Assembly (NCBI RefSeq): GCF_006345815.1
Contig: NZ_VCIG01000009.1
Coordinates: 62,001 to 126,000, forward strand
Source: Ochrobactrum sp. CGA5
GTDB lineage: Bacteria; Pseudomonadota; Alphaproteobacteria; Rhizobiales; Rhizobiaceae
Direction of reading: 5' to 3'
DNA: 64,000 nucleotides
Both the position numbers and the translations under genes were made by a program. The notes beneath the pieces are model-generated. The model did not search any database. It was given only the letters and a program-made list of their open reading frames with translations, and was not told where the DNA came from. Of the stretch, positions 43,549 through 55,612 are shown one piece after another. Numbering within the stretch: position 1 is the first letter of the stretch; the number at the start of each line of letters is the position of its first letter.

Positions 43549-44408
43549 GCCGCTTTATCCTGGCGCAGCGCTTCAGCGAACAAAGCCGCCGATCTGAGCC
43601 TGCCCAGATCGAGCCCGGTTTCAAATCCCATGTCATGCAGCATTTCTACAACGGAAACCGTATCGACATTGCCCTTGGCGCCCGGTGCAAAAGGACAGCC
43701 GCCGAGACCTCCAACCGAAGCATCAAACACCCGCAAGCCCTTTTCCAGACTGACGCGGATATTGTCGAGCGCCCGCCCACCCGTGTCATGATAGTGACCG
43801 GCAAGGCTGTGCGCCGGTGCGATGGCCAACACAGCATCGAGCATGGCCGCAACCTTGTCCGGCGTGCCGCGCCCGATGGTATCGCCGAGGCTCACCTCAT
43901 GACAGCCGAGCGAGAAGAGTTGCCCGGTTACATCGGCAACCGCCTGCGGGGCCACCGGTCCGTCATAAGGGCATTCGACCACGCAGCTCACATAGCCGCG
44001 AATGGCAAGGCCGTCATTGATGGCAGCACCGATGACGGGAGACAGCCGCTCGATGCTTTCCGCAATCGTGCAATTGATATTGGCTTTTGAAAATCCTTCC
44101 GAAGCGGAAACGAAAACTGCTATTTCATCCACATTGGCTGCCGCTGCCGCCTCATAGCCCTTCATATTGGGGACAAGTGCCGAATAGCGAACGCTGCCAG
44201 CACGGCGGATACCGGCCATGACCTCCGCTGCGTCTGCCAGTTGCGGCACCCATTTGGGGCTGACGAAGCTCGTCGCCTCTATACGGGCATAGCCGCAGTC
44301 CGACAGACGGTCGATCAATGCGATCTTGTCAGCTGTCGGCACAAACCGCTTTTCGTTTTGCAGGCCATCACGCGCAGCCATTTCAACAATTTCCACGTGT
44401 TCAGCCAT
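43545..44408 (-). CDS. liuE: Hydroxymethylglutaryl-CoA lyase
   Basis: A 287-residue TIM-barrel lyase splitting HMG-CoA into acetyl-CoA and acetoacetate. The N-terminal EMAARDGLQNE carries the catalytic Arg/Asp. SLGDTIGRGTPDKV and GHYHDTGGRALDNI hold metal ligands. The signature SVGGLGGCPFAPGAKGN contains the catalytic Cys. The start at 44408 overlaps the biotin-carboxylase stop by 8 bases and the end overlaps liuC by 4. Confidence 0.94.
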   Translation of the reverse strand: MAEHVEIVEMAARDGLQNEKRFVPTADKIALIDRLSDCGYARIEATSFVSPKWVPQLADAAEVMAGIRRAGSVRYSALVPNMKGYEAAAAANVDEIAVFVSASEGFSKANINCTIAESIERLSPVIGAAINDGLAIRGYVSCVVECPYDGPVAPQAVADVTGQLFSLGCHEVSLGDTIGRGTPDKVAAMLDAVLAIAPAHSLAGHYHDTGGRALDNIRVSLEKGLRVFDASVGGLGGCPFAPGAKGNVDTVSVVEMLHDMGFETGLDLGRLRSAALFAEALRQDKAA

Positions 44409-46368
44409 GGTCTTCCTCCAGTTCAACGAGCAGTGCGCCCTCGGCGACCTGATCCCCTGTCACAACAGTTACGGACGCAACCTTGCCGTCACGCGGCGCG
44501 GTCAATGACAGTTCCATCTTCATGGCTTCCATCGTCACCAGCGGATCGCCCTTGGCGACGCTCGCACCCTCCACAACGGAAACCAGTCGTATCAGCCCCG
44601 GCATCGGCGACAGGATGCAGCTTTCGCTCGAAGCGTCCTCCTCCGCACCGACAGACTGCACATGATGGAATATGGTGTCGCGGCCTTCGAGTTGCACTGT
44701 CACATCATGTCCGGTGCGCACGACAGACGCCTCCGACACACGACCATCGAGTGCGAAGCGAACCAACCCGTTCTTATGGTCAAGGATTTCGATCATGCCG
44801 AAAGGAAAGCCGAAAGACCTCTCGCCCTTGCTCGTGAAGCTCAGTGTATGACGCGCGCCATTATGATCGAGCAGTATCGAGCGCGATGCTTCACCCCAAA
44901 GCCGGAAGCCGCGCAGGCTCGTCCATGGATCATCATTCTGCGGCGCATCCAGTAGGTCGAGCGCACCGAGTGCAGCCAGCGCAAAGGCGATATCCGAAGG
45001 CTGCTTATCGGCGAACTGCACTGCCGTCTCGCGTGCGATCAGGCCTGTATCGACATCGCCTGTGCGGAAAGCTTCAAGGTTGCAAAGCACTGAGAGGAAC
45101 TGACGATTGGTGACGAGACCTGCAATCCGGGTCTTGTTCAGTGCAGCATCGAGCCGGTTCAGTGCCTCGTCGCGCGTGGCCCCATGGGCGACAATCTTTG
45201 CGATCATGGGATCGTAGAACGGCGTGATCGTGTCGCCGGTGCGCACGCCGGAATCGACACGCGCATTTCCGGGCGGTGCGAACAAGGCAAGCTTGCCCGT
45301 GGCTGGCAAAAAATCCCGCACCGGGTCTTCCGCATAAAGCCGGGCCTCGAAAGCCCAGCCGTTTATGGAAAGTTGGTCCTGACGTTTCGGCAGCGCTTCG
45401 CCGGAAGCCACACGCAATTGCCATTCGACAAGATCCAAGCCGGTGATCGCTTCCGTTACCGGATGCTCCACCTGCAGGCGGGTGTTCATTTCCATGAAGA
45501 AGAAGCGATCGGGTCTGAGCCCTTCCGATACGTCGGCGATGAATTCCACCGTACCCGCACCGCAATAGCCGATGGCCAATGCCGCCCTGACCGCCGCCTC
45601 GCCCATGGCGGTGCGCATGTCCGGCGTCATACCGGGCGCAGGCGCTTCCTCAATCACCTTTTGATGGCGGCGTTGCAGCGAACAATCGCGCTCGAACAGA
45701 TGCACCGCATTGCCGTGATTATCACCAAAAACCTGCACTTCGATATGACGCGGCTTCGTCATGTATTTTTCGATAAGCACCGCGCCATCGCCGAAAGCGG
45801 CTTCGGCCTCACGACGCGCGCTGTCCAGCGCTGCCGCGAAATCAGCAGCCTGATCGACGCGGCGCATACCCTTGCCGCCGCCGCCCGCCCGCGCTTTGAT
45901 GAGCACCGGATAGGTGATCCGATCCGCCTCGTTTTTGAGAAAGGCCGCATCCTGATTGTCGCCGTGATAGCCGGGCACAACCGGTACGCCTGCCTTCTCC
46001 ATCAGTGCCTTGGCGGCATCTTTCAGCCCCATGGCGCGAATGGCTTTTGCCGTTGGGCCGATGAACGTGAGGTCTGCGCCCTCGACAGCATCCACGAAAG
46101 CCGGATTTTCCGACAGGAATCCATAGCCCGGATGAATCGCCTCAGCACCGGTTTCTTTCGCCGCTTTGATGATCGCATCAATATTGAGGTAGCTTTGCGC
46201 TGAAATGGCAGGACCGACACGGACAGCCTCGTCGGCCATTTCGACGTGCAATGCGTTGGCATCCGCATCGGAGTAAATTGCGACCGTAGTAATGCCCAAT
46301 CTACGCGCCGTGCGAATAACCCGGCAGGCAATTTCTCCGCGATTGGCAATCAGTATTTTCTTGAACAT
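44401..46368 (-). CDS. liuD: Methylcrotonoyl-CoA carboxylase, biotin-containing alpha subunit
   Basis: A 655-residue subunit. The biotin carboxylase part (about 1-450) contains KILIANRGEIACRVIRTARR, the ATP-grasp loop KARAGGGGKGMRRV and FFMEMNTRLQVEHPVTEAIT. A middle BT domain leads to a C-terminal biotinyl domain with VTMEAMKMELSLTAP, whose Lys carries biotin. It carboxylates biotin for the beta subunit, which transfers CO2 to 3-methylcrotonyl-CoA. It is 11 bases downstream of liuB. Confidence 0.94.
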   Translation of the reverse strand: MFKKILIANRGEIACRVIRTARRLGITTVAIYSDADANALHVEMADEAVRVGPAISAQSYLNIDAIIKAAKETGAEAIHPGYGFLSENPAFVDAVEGADLTFIGPTAKAIRAMGLKDAAKALMEKAGVPVVPGYHGDNQDAAFLKNEADRITYPVLIKARAGGGGKGMRRVDQAADFAAALDSARREAEAAFGDGAVLIEKYMTKPRHIEVQVFGDNHGNAVHLFERDCSLQRRHQKVIEEAPAPGMTPDMRTAMGEAAVRAALAIGYCGAGTVEFIADVSEGLRPDRFFFMEMNTRLQVEHPVTEAITGLDLVEWQLRVASGEALPKRQDQLSINGWAFEARLYAEDPVRDFLPATGKLALFAPPGNARVDSGVRTGDTITPFYDPMIAKIVAHGATRDEALNRLDAALNKTRIAGLVTNRQFLSVLCNLEAFRTGDVDTGLIARETAVQFADKQPSDIAFALAALGALDLLDAPQNDDPWTSLRGFRLWGEASRSILLDHNGARHTLSFTSKGERSFGFPFGMIEILDHKNGLVRFALDGRVSEASVVRTGHDVTVQLEGRDTIFHHVQSVGAEEDASSESCILSPMPGLIRLVSVVEGASVAKGDPLVTMEAMKMELSLTAPRDGKVASVTVVTGDQVAEGALLVELEEDHG

Positions 46369-46379
46369 CTGATTGCCCC

Positions 46380-47987
46380 TTACATCCTGAAGATACCGAA
46401 GCGCGTCGGCACGACCGGCGCATTCAGCATGGCGGCAAGCGACAGGCCAAGCACTTCCCGGCTCTTACGCGGATCGACGATCCCATCATCCCAAAGCCGC
46501 GCGGAAGCATAGAGCGGATGGCTCTGACGCTCGAACATCTCCAGCGTCGGGTGCTTGAACTCCGCTTCCTCATCCGCTGACCATGTGCCACCGGTGCGCT
46601 CTATCCCATCGCGCTTGACAGTTGCCAGTACGCCCGCCGCCTGTTCGCCGCCCATCACTGCGATACGGCTGTTCGGCCAGGTCCATAAAAACCGTGGCGA
46701 ATAGGCGCGTCCGGCCATGCCGTAATTGCCTGCGCCGTAGGACGCGCCGATCAGCATGGTGATCTTCGGCACATTGGCCGTCGCCACCGCCGTCACCAGC
46801 TTGGCACCGTGCTTGGCAATGCCTTCGGCCTCATATCTGCGCCCGACCATGAAGCCGGTAATGTTCTGCAAAAACACCAGCGGAAACTTGCGCTGGCAGC
46901 AAAGCTCGATGAAATGTGCGCCCTTCAGGGCCGCTTCGGAGAACAATACGCCATTATTGGCAATGATGCCGACCGGCATGCCGTAGACGCTGGCAAAGCC
47001 GCACACCAAAGTGCTGCCGTAGCGCGCCTTGAACTCATCGAAATCCGAACCATCAACCAACCGCGCTATCACCTCACGCACATCATAGGGAATGCGCGTA
47101 TCGGCTGAAACGACGCCCAGAATTTCCTCCGGGTCATAAAGCGGGGCAGCGCCGTCGCCTCTTGGAGTGAAGCTGCGCTTTTCACTGTTGAGATTGGCTG
47201 CAATAGAACGCGCGATCTGCAAAGCATGGGTGTCGTCATTGGCCAGATGATCGGCCACGCCGGAAAGCCGCGTGTGCACGTCACCGCCGCCGAGATCTTC
47301 CGCACTCACCACTTCGCCGGTTGCGGCCTTCACCAGCGGCGGGCCAGCCAGAAAAATCGTGCCCTGATTGCGCACGATCACCGTTTCGTCGCTCATGGCG
47401 GGTACGTAAGCGCCGCCTGCCGTGCACGACCCCATGACAACGGCGATTTGCGGAATGCCGGCCGCCGACATCTGTGCCTGATTGTAGAATATACGCCCGA
47501 AATGGTCGCGATCCGGGAAAACCTCGTCCTGGTTCGGCAGGTTGGCACCGCCCGAATCGACCAGATAAATGCAGGGCAGACGGTTTTCGCCCGCGATTTC
47601 CTGCGCACGCAGATGCTTTTTAACCGTGATCGGGTAATAGGTACCGCCCTTTACCGTTGCATCGTTGCAGACGATCATGCAGTCGCGTCCCGACACGCGC
47701 CCGATTCCGGTGATGATCCCACCCGCAGGGGCTGCGCCATCATACATGCCATGCGCTGCCGTCAGGCCCACTTCCAGAAAAGGCGAACCAGGATCGAGCA
47801 ATTGCGCCACACGCTCACGCGGGAGCAGCTTGCCGCGTGCAACATGGCGTTCACGCGCTTTCTCGCCGCCACCATCAATGGCAATATGCGAGGCTTCCGC
47901 CACCGTGTCGATCGCCGCCAGCATGGCTTTGCGGTTGGCCTCGAAGCTGGCGCTGCGCGTCGAGATTTCAGATTTGAGAACCGCCAT
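46380..47987 (-). CDS. liuB: Methylcrotonoyl-CoA carboxylase, beta (carboxyltransferase) subunit
   Basis: A 535-residue carboxyltransferase of the crotonase superfamily. [60 protein letters not shown] and the acyl-CoA-binding [20 protein letters not shown] are conserved in MCC beta chains. ATG 47987 shares one base with the liuA stop (TGATG); TTG 47990 is a possible alternative. With LiuD it forms 3-methylcrotonyl-CoA carboxylase. Confidence 0.94.
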   Translation of the reverse strand: MAVLKSEISTRSASFEANRKAMLAAIDTVAEASHIAIDGGGEKARERHVARGKLLPRERVAQLLDPGSPFLEVGLTAAHGMYDGAAPAGGIITGIGRVSGRDCMIVCNDATVKGGTYYPITVKKHLRAQEIAGENRLPCIYLVDSGGANLPNQDEVFPDRDHFGRIFYNQAQMSAAGIPQIAVVMGSCTAGGAYVPAMSDETVIVRNQGTIFLAGPPLVKAATGEVVSAEDLGGGDVHTRLSGVADHLANDDTHALQIARSIAANLNSEKRSFTPRGDGAAPLYDPEEILGVVSADTRIPYDVREVIARLVDGSDFDEFKARYGSTLVCGFASVYGMPVGIIANNGVLFSEAALKGAHFIELCCQRKFPLVFLQNITGFMVGRRYEAEGIAKHGAKLVTAVATANVPKITMLIGASYGAGNYGMAGRAYSPRFLWTWPNSRIAVMGGEQAAGVLATVKRDGIERTGGTWSADEEAEFKHPTLEMFERQSHPLYASARLWDDGIVDPRKSREVLGLSLAAMLNAPVVPTRFGIFRM

Positions 47988-49165
47988 CAACGGGTCTCCT
48001 GAAACAGTTCCCGCCCGATCAACATGCGCCGGATTTCCGATGTTCCCGCGCCGATTTCATAAAGCTTGGCATCGCGCAAAAGACGTCCCGCCGGGTAATC
48101 GTTGATATAACCGTTGCCGCCCAGCGCCTGTATCGCCTGCAAGGCCATCTGCGTGGCGTTTTCGGCTGAATAGAGAATGCAGCCCGCCGCATCCTTGCGT
48201 GTTGTCTCACCCCGGTCACAGGCCGCAGCAACAGCATAAACATAGGCACGCGAAGCGTTGAACAGCACATACATGTCGGCAAGCTTGCCCTGCATGAGCT
48301 GGAACTCGCCGATCGGCTGATCGAACTGCTTGCGCTCATGCATATAGGGTATCACGACATCAAGGCATGCCGCCATGATGCCAAGCGGACCACCTGCCAG
48401 AACCACGCGCTCATAATCGAGGCCGGACATCAGCACATTGACACCCTTGCCCTCGGCTCCCAGAAGATTTTCGGCTGGCACTTCGCAATCTTCGAACACC
48501 AGTTCGCAGGTGTTGGAGCCGCGCATGCCAAGCTTGTCGAGCTTCTGCGCCGTGGAAAAGCCCCTGAAACCTTTCTCAACAATGAAGGCGCTGATCCCGC
48601 GCGGGCCTGCGGACAGATCGGTCTTGGCATAGACCACCAGCACATCGGCATCCGGGCCATTGGTGATCCACATCTTGTTTCCGTTCAGCACATATCGGTC
48701 ACCGCGCTTTTCGGCGGCAAGCTTCATCGAAACGACGTCGGAACCCGCGCCCGGCTCGGACATTGCGAGCGCGCCCACATGCTCACCGGAAATGAGCTGG
48801 GGCAGATATTTCGCACACTGCTCGGGAGAACCGTTCCGCTTGATCTGGTTGACGCAGAGATTGGAATGGGCGCCGTAGCTGAGGCCGATGGAAGCGGACG
48901 CGCGGCTGATTTCTTCCATCGCAACGCAATGGGCAAGATAGCCCATGCCAGCGCCGCCATATTCCTCGGGCGCCGTGATGCCAAGGACGCCAAGCGCACC
49001 CAATTCACGCCAGAGATGCATGGGAAATGCGTTGTTGCGGTCAGTTTCAGCGGCCAGCGGCGCAATGCGGCTTTCCGCAAAACGGCGCACCGTATCGCGG
49101 AGGGCTTCGATCTCCTCGCCAAGACCGAAACTCATGCCTCCCCAATTTGGGCCCGATGCAAACAT
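47987..49165 (-). CDS. liuA: Isovaleryl-CoA dehydrogenase
   Basis: A 392-residue flavoprotein of the acyl-CoA dehydrogenase family, converting isovaleryl-CoA to 3-methylcrotonyl-CoA. [40 protein letters not shown] (FAD site), [20 protein letters not shown] and [20 protein letters not shown] are typical of IVD rather than short-chain enzymes. GGAGGA lies before ATG 49165. It is the first gene of liuA-B-D-E-C; the promoter should be in the 187 bases before it. Confidence 0.93.
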   Translation of the reverse strand: MFASGPNWGGMSFGLGEEIEALRDTVRRFAESRIAPLAAETDRNNAFPMHLWRELGALGVLGITAPEEYGGAGMGYLAHCVAMEEISRASASIGLSYGAHSNLCVNQIKRNGSPEQCAKYLPQLISGEHVGALAMSEPGAGSDVVSMKLAAEKRGDRYVLNGNKMWITNGPDADVLVVYAKTDLSAGPRGISAFIVEKGFRGFSTAQKLDKLGMRGSNTCELVFEDCEVPAENLLGAEGKGVNVLMSGLDYERVVLAGGPLGIMAACLDVVIPYMHERKQFDQPIGEFQLMQGKLADMYVLFNASRAYVYAVAAACDRGETTRKDAAGCILYSAENATQMALQAIQALGGNGYINDYPAGRLLRDAKLYEIGAGTSEIRRMLIGRELFQETR

Positions 49166-49352
49166 ACTCGTCCTCCACAAGTTCTGCCCGGCAACCACCG
49201 CTTTCGCTGTGGGCTATGTTCAGGCCAGAGTGTCCCGTGAATTTCGAATAGGCAACCGTTTTGCGTGGCGTTCTGTGGCTATTTATTACCGGATAACGAA
49301 ATTTTGTTGCGCCCGTTATCCGGCAACTCCAAGCGATTGGGCACCGGCCGGA

Positions 49353-51341
49353 TCAGTCCTCACGAAGCTCGGCAAGGTCACGATAAAGCTCCAAAGCTTC
49401 CGGGTTCGCCAGCGCTTCGCGGTTCTTCACGTCGCGCCCGTGCACGATATCGCGCACGGCAAGCTCCACGATCTTTCCCGATTTGGTACGCGGAATATCG
49501 CGGACGGCAACGATCTTGGCCGGAACGTGACGCGGCGTGGCACCGGTGCGGATTTTCGTCTTTATACGCGCCTTGAGATCATCGTCCAGCGCCACACCTG
49601 CGGCGAGCCGCACGAACAGCACCACCCGCACATCCTTGTCCCAGTCCTGCCCGATACAGAGCGCCTCCGCGATTTCCGGCATCTGCTCGACCTGATTGTA
49701 AATCTCCGCCGTACCGATACGCACACCGCCGGGATTGAGTGTTGCATCCGAACGGCCATGGATGACGATGCCGTCATGCTCGGTCCATTCGGCAAAATCG
49801 CCATGGCACCAGATATTGTCGAAACGCTCGAAATAGGCAGCCTGATATTTCGCACCTTCGGGATCGTTCCAGAATTGCAGCGGCATGCATGGAAACGCCT
49901 TCGTGCAGACCAGCTCGCCTTTTTCGCGGCGCACCGGCTTGCCATCGTCGTTCCAGACATCGACCGCCATGCCGAGACCTGCGCCCTGAATCTCGCCCAT
50001 CCAGACAGGTTCGGTCGGAACGCCCAGCACGAAGCAGGATACGATATCCGTACCGCCGGAAATGGAAGCCAGATGCACGTCCGGCTTGATCGCTTCATAG
50101 ACGAAGGCAAAGCCTTCCGGCGATAGCGGCGAGCCGGTCGAAGAGACAGTGCGCAGCGCTGACAGATCATGCGTTTCACCGGGTTTGAGGCCAGCTTTCA
50201 GCACGGCGTCGATGAATTTCGCAGACGTGCCGAAATAGGTCATGCCCTCGGCGGCGGCATAATCGAACAGCACATTACCATCAGGATAAAAAGGTGAACC
50301 GTCATAGAGCAGAAGCGTGGCTCCCGAAGCGATGCCCGACGCAAGCCAGTTCCACATCATCCAGCCGCAAGTGGTGAAATAGAAAAAGCGATCGCCGTCG
50401 CGAATATCCGCGTGCAAGCGGTGTTCCTTCAGGTGCTGGAGCAGCACGCCGCCCGCCCTGTGCACAATGCATTTCGGAATTCCCGTCGTGCCGGAGGAAA
50501 ACAGGATATAAAGCGGATGATCGAAGGGGAGCCGCGTGAATTCCACGTCCTTGGCCTTGAGCGGCTCCAGAGCCGCATCAAGCGCAATGCCCTTTTCTGC
50601 TCTGTTGGCGACTGCTTCTGCTTCCCCGAGATAGCTGACAATGACAGCCCGCTTCATCCCAGGCAGTTTTGCCGTCACTTCGGCAACCTTGTCGGCAACC
50701 TCGATTCGCTTACCATTATACCAATAGCCATCGCAAGCGAAGAAAAGCTTCGGTTCAATCTGGCCAAAACGATCCAGTACACCTTGCACGCCGAAATCCG
50801 GTGAACAGGATGACCAGACCGCGCCGATGGATGAAGCGGCCAGCATCAGGGCCACGGCCTCCGGCATGTTGGGCATCATGCCCGCCACACGGTCGCCCGG
50901 CTGGACACCTTGCGCCAGCATGAATTGCTGCAACTTCGAAACCAGCGCGTGAAGATCGTCCCATGTCAGGCGGCGCTCGACCTTGTCCTCACCGCGAAAG
51001 ACAATTGCCTCGTTCGGGCCTTGATGGCGAAGAAGATTCTCTGCAAAATTGAGTTTTGATTGCGGGAAAAATTTCGCCTCACGCATATGGCCCTTATCAA
51101 TAAGGGCCGTGCCGCCGCGCTCGCCAATAACCTCGCAGAAATCCCACACAAGTTGCCAGAACCCGCCGCGATCTTGCACGGACCAGCGATGCAGTGCAGC
51201 GTAGTCCGGCAGGCTCAGGCCCGTGCGTTGTTCTGCGCGGATGCGGAATTGCTCCAGATTGCTGGCGGCAATGCGGCCAGCATCCGGCTGCCATAGCGGA
51301 CGGTCAGGCGAAAACTGCGTGGGGACTGCGTTGGTGCTCAT
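49353..51341 (-). CDS. aacS: Acetoacetyl-CoA synthetase
   Basis: A 662-residue adenylate-forming ligase that activates acetoacetate with ATP and CoA. The N-terminal acetyl-CoA-synthetase-like cap ([20 protein letters not shown]) precedes the P-loop [40 protein letters not shown] and the C-terminal [20 protein letters not shown] and [15 protein letters not shown]. Start ATG 51341 has GGAGG at a good distance; ATG 51344 is too close. It lies upstream of the liu operon on the same strand, with 187 bases between, and would recycle the acetoacetate made by LiuE. Confidence 0.93.
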   Translation of the reverse strand: MSTNAVPTQFSPDRPLWQPDAGRIAASNLEQFRIRAEQRTGLSLPDYAALHRWSVQDRGGFWQLVWDFCEVIGERGGTALIDKGHMREAKFFPQSKLNFAENLLRHQGPNEAIVFRGEDKVERRLTWDDLHALVSKLQQFMLAQGVQPGDRVAGMMPNMPEAVALMLAASSIGAVWSSCSPDFGVQGVLDRFGQIEPKLFFACDGYWYNGKRIEVADKVAEVTAKLPGMKRAVIVSYLGEAEAVANRAEKGIALDAALEPLKAKDVEFTRLPFDHPLYILFSSGTTGIPKCIVHRAGGVLLQHLKEHRLHADIRDGDRFFYFTTCGWMMWNWLASGIASGATLLLYDGSPFYPDGNVLFDYAAAEGMTYFGTSAKFIDAVLKAGLKPGETHDLSALRTVSSTGSPLSPEGFAFVYEAIKPDVHLASISGGTDIVSCFVLGVPTEPVWMGEIQGAGLGMAVDVWNDDGKPVRREKGELVCTKAFPCMPLQFWNDPEGAKYQAAYFERFDNIWCHGDFAEWTEHDGIVIHGRSDATLNPGGVRIGTAEIYNQVEQMPEIAEALCIGQDWDKDVRVVLFVRLAAGVALDDDLKARIKTKIRTGATPRHVPAKIVAVRDIPRTKSGKIVELAVRDIVHGRDVKNREALANPEALELYRDLAELRED

Positions 51342-51636
51342 CATTCCTCCCAGAACATGCGAAGCCAGACCTACTCCTGATCGACTCCGTCACGAATTTC
51401 TAGAAGAGAGTTTCCGATACGTCTACGCTTTTCCCGTGATACTGCCTGTCATGGCTGATGCCAGTACCGGAATAAGGTGAACAGACAGAAGGGCCGAAGC
51501 TGATTTGGTTTACTGATTTTTGAAGGCCCTGATCGTCGGTACGTCGCTCTATCTGATGCGGCAGGACAGCGGTAAAACGCGCAACGCCTTATCAGCCCGG
51601 CGGCTCTGGAAAGACTGGAAACTCCAGATGGTAAAG
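51342..51636. other. Intergenic stretch between aacS and the GST gene
   Basis: About 295 bases on which I see no gene, repeat or clear hairpin terminator. It should contain the aacS promoter on the minus strand. Confidence 0.4.
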
Positions 51637-52275
51637 TCAGTCCGCCGCAGCAAAATGTGCCATCTGGTCGGTATAGGCTTTCTGGAATGCAGACCGCGCG
51701 ATGGCACGCCCGACATAGGCCCGGCAGGTCGTATAGTGCGCCAGACCGTCAAAATGATCGACCAGGCGCAAAACATCAGCCATCAGAATATCAGCAACCG
51801 AAAATTGCTCCGTCAGCCATTCGCGGCCTGACAGGGCCTGTTCCATATGCCCCAGCCGACCAGCCAGAAAACTATCCATAAGTTGCCGGCCGGGAGTCTG
51901 CTCTTCATCGCCGGTGAATTTATAAAGGGCGAGTGGCAGGGAAGCCATCTCAACCGAATTCAATGCGGCAAAGAACCATTGTATGACCTCGTTGCGCGCC
52001 CTTGGATCGGGCGGCAACAGCGCATCGCTCTTCCCGGCAATATGAAGCAGGATGGCACCGCTTTCAAAGATTGACATATCACCGTCGACCAGCCAGGGCA
52101 CCTGCCCGAAAGGCTGATGGGCGAAGTGTTCCGGCCCGCGATTCTTGAACGGAACGCCTTTGACACGATAGGGTATCCCGGCTTCTTCCAGTGCCCAGCG
52201 CACGCGAAGATCACGGACGAAGCCGCGTGGCATTTTGGGAACCCAGTCGAATGTCGCCAAGATCATTTCTGTCAT
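51637..52275 (-). CDS. Glutathione S-transferase family protein
   Basis: A 212-residue protein with a thioredoxin-like N-terminal domain (MTEMILATFDWVPKMPRGFV, RWALEEAGIPYRVKGVPFKN, PFGQVPWLVDGDMSIFESGA with the cis-Pro and glutathione-binding ES pair) and an all-helical C-terminal domain (REWLTEQFSVADILMADVLR). The substrate is unknown. It looks monocistronic and is followed by an empty stretch. Confidence 0.88.
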   Translation of the reverse strand: MTEMILATFDWVPKMPRGFVRDLRVRWALEEAGIPYRVKGVPFKNRGPEHFAHQPFGQVPWLVDGDMSIFESGAILLHIAGKSDALLPPDPRARNEVIQWFFAALNSVEMASLPLALYKFTGDEEQTPGRQLMDSFLAGRLGHMEQALSGREWLTEQFSVADILMADVLRLVDHFDGLAHYTTCRAYVGRAIARSAFQKAYTDQMAHFAAAD

Positions 52276-52368
52276 GAAATAACACTATAGCGCGCGAGTT
52301 GGCTTTGTACAACGATCGCTATCATGCACATTGATGTGCTATATGTTTACGATATCGGGAAGGAAATT

Positions 52369-52444
52369 TGGTGGAGCCAAGCGGGATCGAACCGCTGACC
52401 TCCTGCATGCCATGCAGGCGCTCTCCCAGCTGAGCTATGGCCCC
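52369..52444 (-). tRNA. tRNA-Ala (anticodon GGC)
   Basis: 76 bases ending in encoded CCA. On the minus strand it begins GGGGCCATAGCTCAGCTGGG. The anticodon stem CCTGC/GCAGG encloses the seven-base loop ATGGCAT, so the anticodon is GGC. The T arm is GCGGTTCGATCCCGC and the acceptor stem pairs GGGGCCA with TGGCTCC, followed by ACCA. Confidence 0.97.
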
Positions 52445-52613
52445 ATAAGACCTCTTTCGAGGCACATCAGGCAGGACTTGTTGCCCGGTGTGGCGGCTTA
52501 TTAAATGGCGTTCGTCAGAAGATCAAGAGCTAAATCGCAACTCTTTTCACATCTGCCAAAAATAATTCATAGATCCCGCTGAAGCCATCATTCGGGATGC
52601 GCTCAAAACGCAG

Positions 52614-52637
52614 CGAGGCAACCCGAAGGTTGCCTCG
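52614..52637 (-). terminator. Terminator of the TIGR02300 gene
   Basis: CGAGGCAACC (52614-52623) and GGTTGCCTCG (52628-52637) form a perfect 10-bp stem with a CGAA loop. The minus-strand tail is CTGCGTTTTG. It lies 33 bases after the stop. Confidence 0.8.
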
Positions 52638-52669
52638 TAAAAGCATCAGGACTTGATCTGCGTAACAGA

Positions 52670-53059
52670 TCAGCTCTCTTCGTCGTCGCCGCCGACACCA
52701 CCGCCGAGAATGCCCGACATATCGTCGTCCTCGTCTTCCTCTTCTTCAAGGAAAGTGTCGTCATCGTCGTCGCCGAGATCGACATCATCGTCGTCGATAT
52801 CCGGCAGGTCGTCACCGCCGCCCTTTGCTTCGTCGTCGGCATCTTCAAGCGAGACGAAGTCTGGCTTTTCCATTGCCGTATCCAGTTCTTCCTCTTCGGC
52901 TTCCTCTTCGACAACGCGGCTTTCAAGCGTGGAGTCGAAATATGAACGCGGATAGGAGATGCCGGTATAAGGCGAAACGATCGGGTCGCGATTGAGATCG
53001 TAGAATTTCTTGCCCGTTTCCGGGTCGATACGCTTGGTACCAAGTTCAGCTTTTGCCAC
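52670..53059 (-). CDS. TIGR02300 family protein
   Basis: A 129-residue acidic protein starting at GTG 53059 (VAKAELGTKRIDPETGKKFY). GAGG lies 8 bases upstream; the longer frame to 53176 has no support. The N-terminal 40 residues are the conserved core (FYDLNRDPIVSPYTGISYPR). The rest is extremely acidic (DIDDDDVDLGDDDDDTFLEE). In many family members the core carries zinc-binding Cys pairs, which here are replaced by IDPETG and VSPYTG. The family is typical of alphaproteobacteria; function unknown. Confidence 0.85.
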   Translation of the reverse strand: MAKAELGTKRIDPETGKKFYDLNRDPIVSPYTGISYPRSYFDSTLESRVVEEEAEEEELDTAMEKPDFVSLEDADDEAKGGGDDLPDIDDDDVDLGDDDDDTFLEEEEDEDDDMSGILGGGVGGDDEES

Positions 53060-53302
53060 GTCTAGCCTCGTTAATTCGCACGGGGACACAAGTTCATAAA
53101 AATCGCGCCGGAATGCCTGCCTTGAAGAATATAGCCCATCACCATGCTGTTCACGGAGCCATATGGCAAGGGGCAAGTCTTGAGCGCGTTATATTGTTGT
53201 CCGGTGCATAAACGCAATTTGGCGCGTTTGTCAAAGCCAAACGCAAAGGGATATGCAGACTCTTGCTTCAGAGTGTCGCTCGCGCCGCGTATTCGCGGAT
53301 GA

Positions 53303-55398
<2,096 letters not shown>

Positions 55399-55575
55399 AA
55401 TCCGGCAAGTTTCGCGCTTCCGGGCGTCATTGTGCCCTGAAAAGCTGGATTATCCCGAGTTCGGACCTATATAGGCTGCACTCATACTGAAAAGCCTGAC
55501 TTCGCGTTCCACGCGCCGGTTGTCTGCAAAGACGGGGCCGAGGTCGGGCATAACGCAACACTAACCCCCGGCGCC

Positions 55576-55607
55576 GCATCCGATGAATTTTCCGGATGCA
55601 CCAGGAG
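55576..55607 (+). promoter_or_regulatory. rpsA leader hairpin next to the ribosome binding site
   Basis: GCATCCG (55576-55582) pairs with CGGATGC (55593-55599) around a 10-base loop. The stem ends four bases before AGGAG (55603-55607), six bases ahead of the rpsA ATG. A leader hairpin so close to the ribosome site could take part in S1 autoregulation, as known in enterobacteria; that is inference. Confidence 0.5.
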
Positions 55608-55612
55608 TATTC

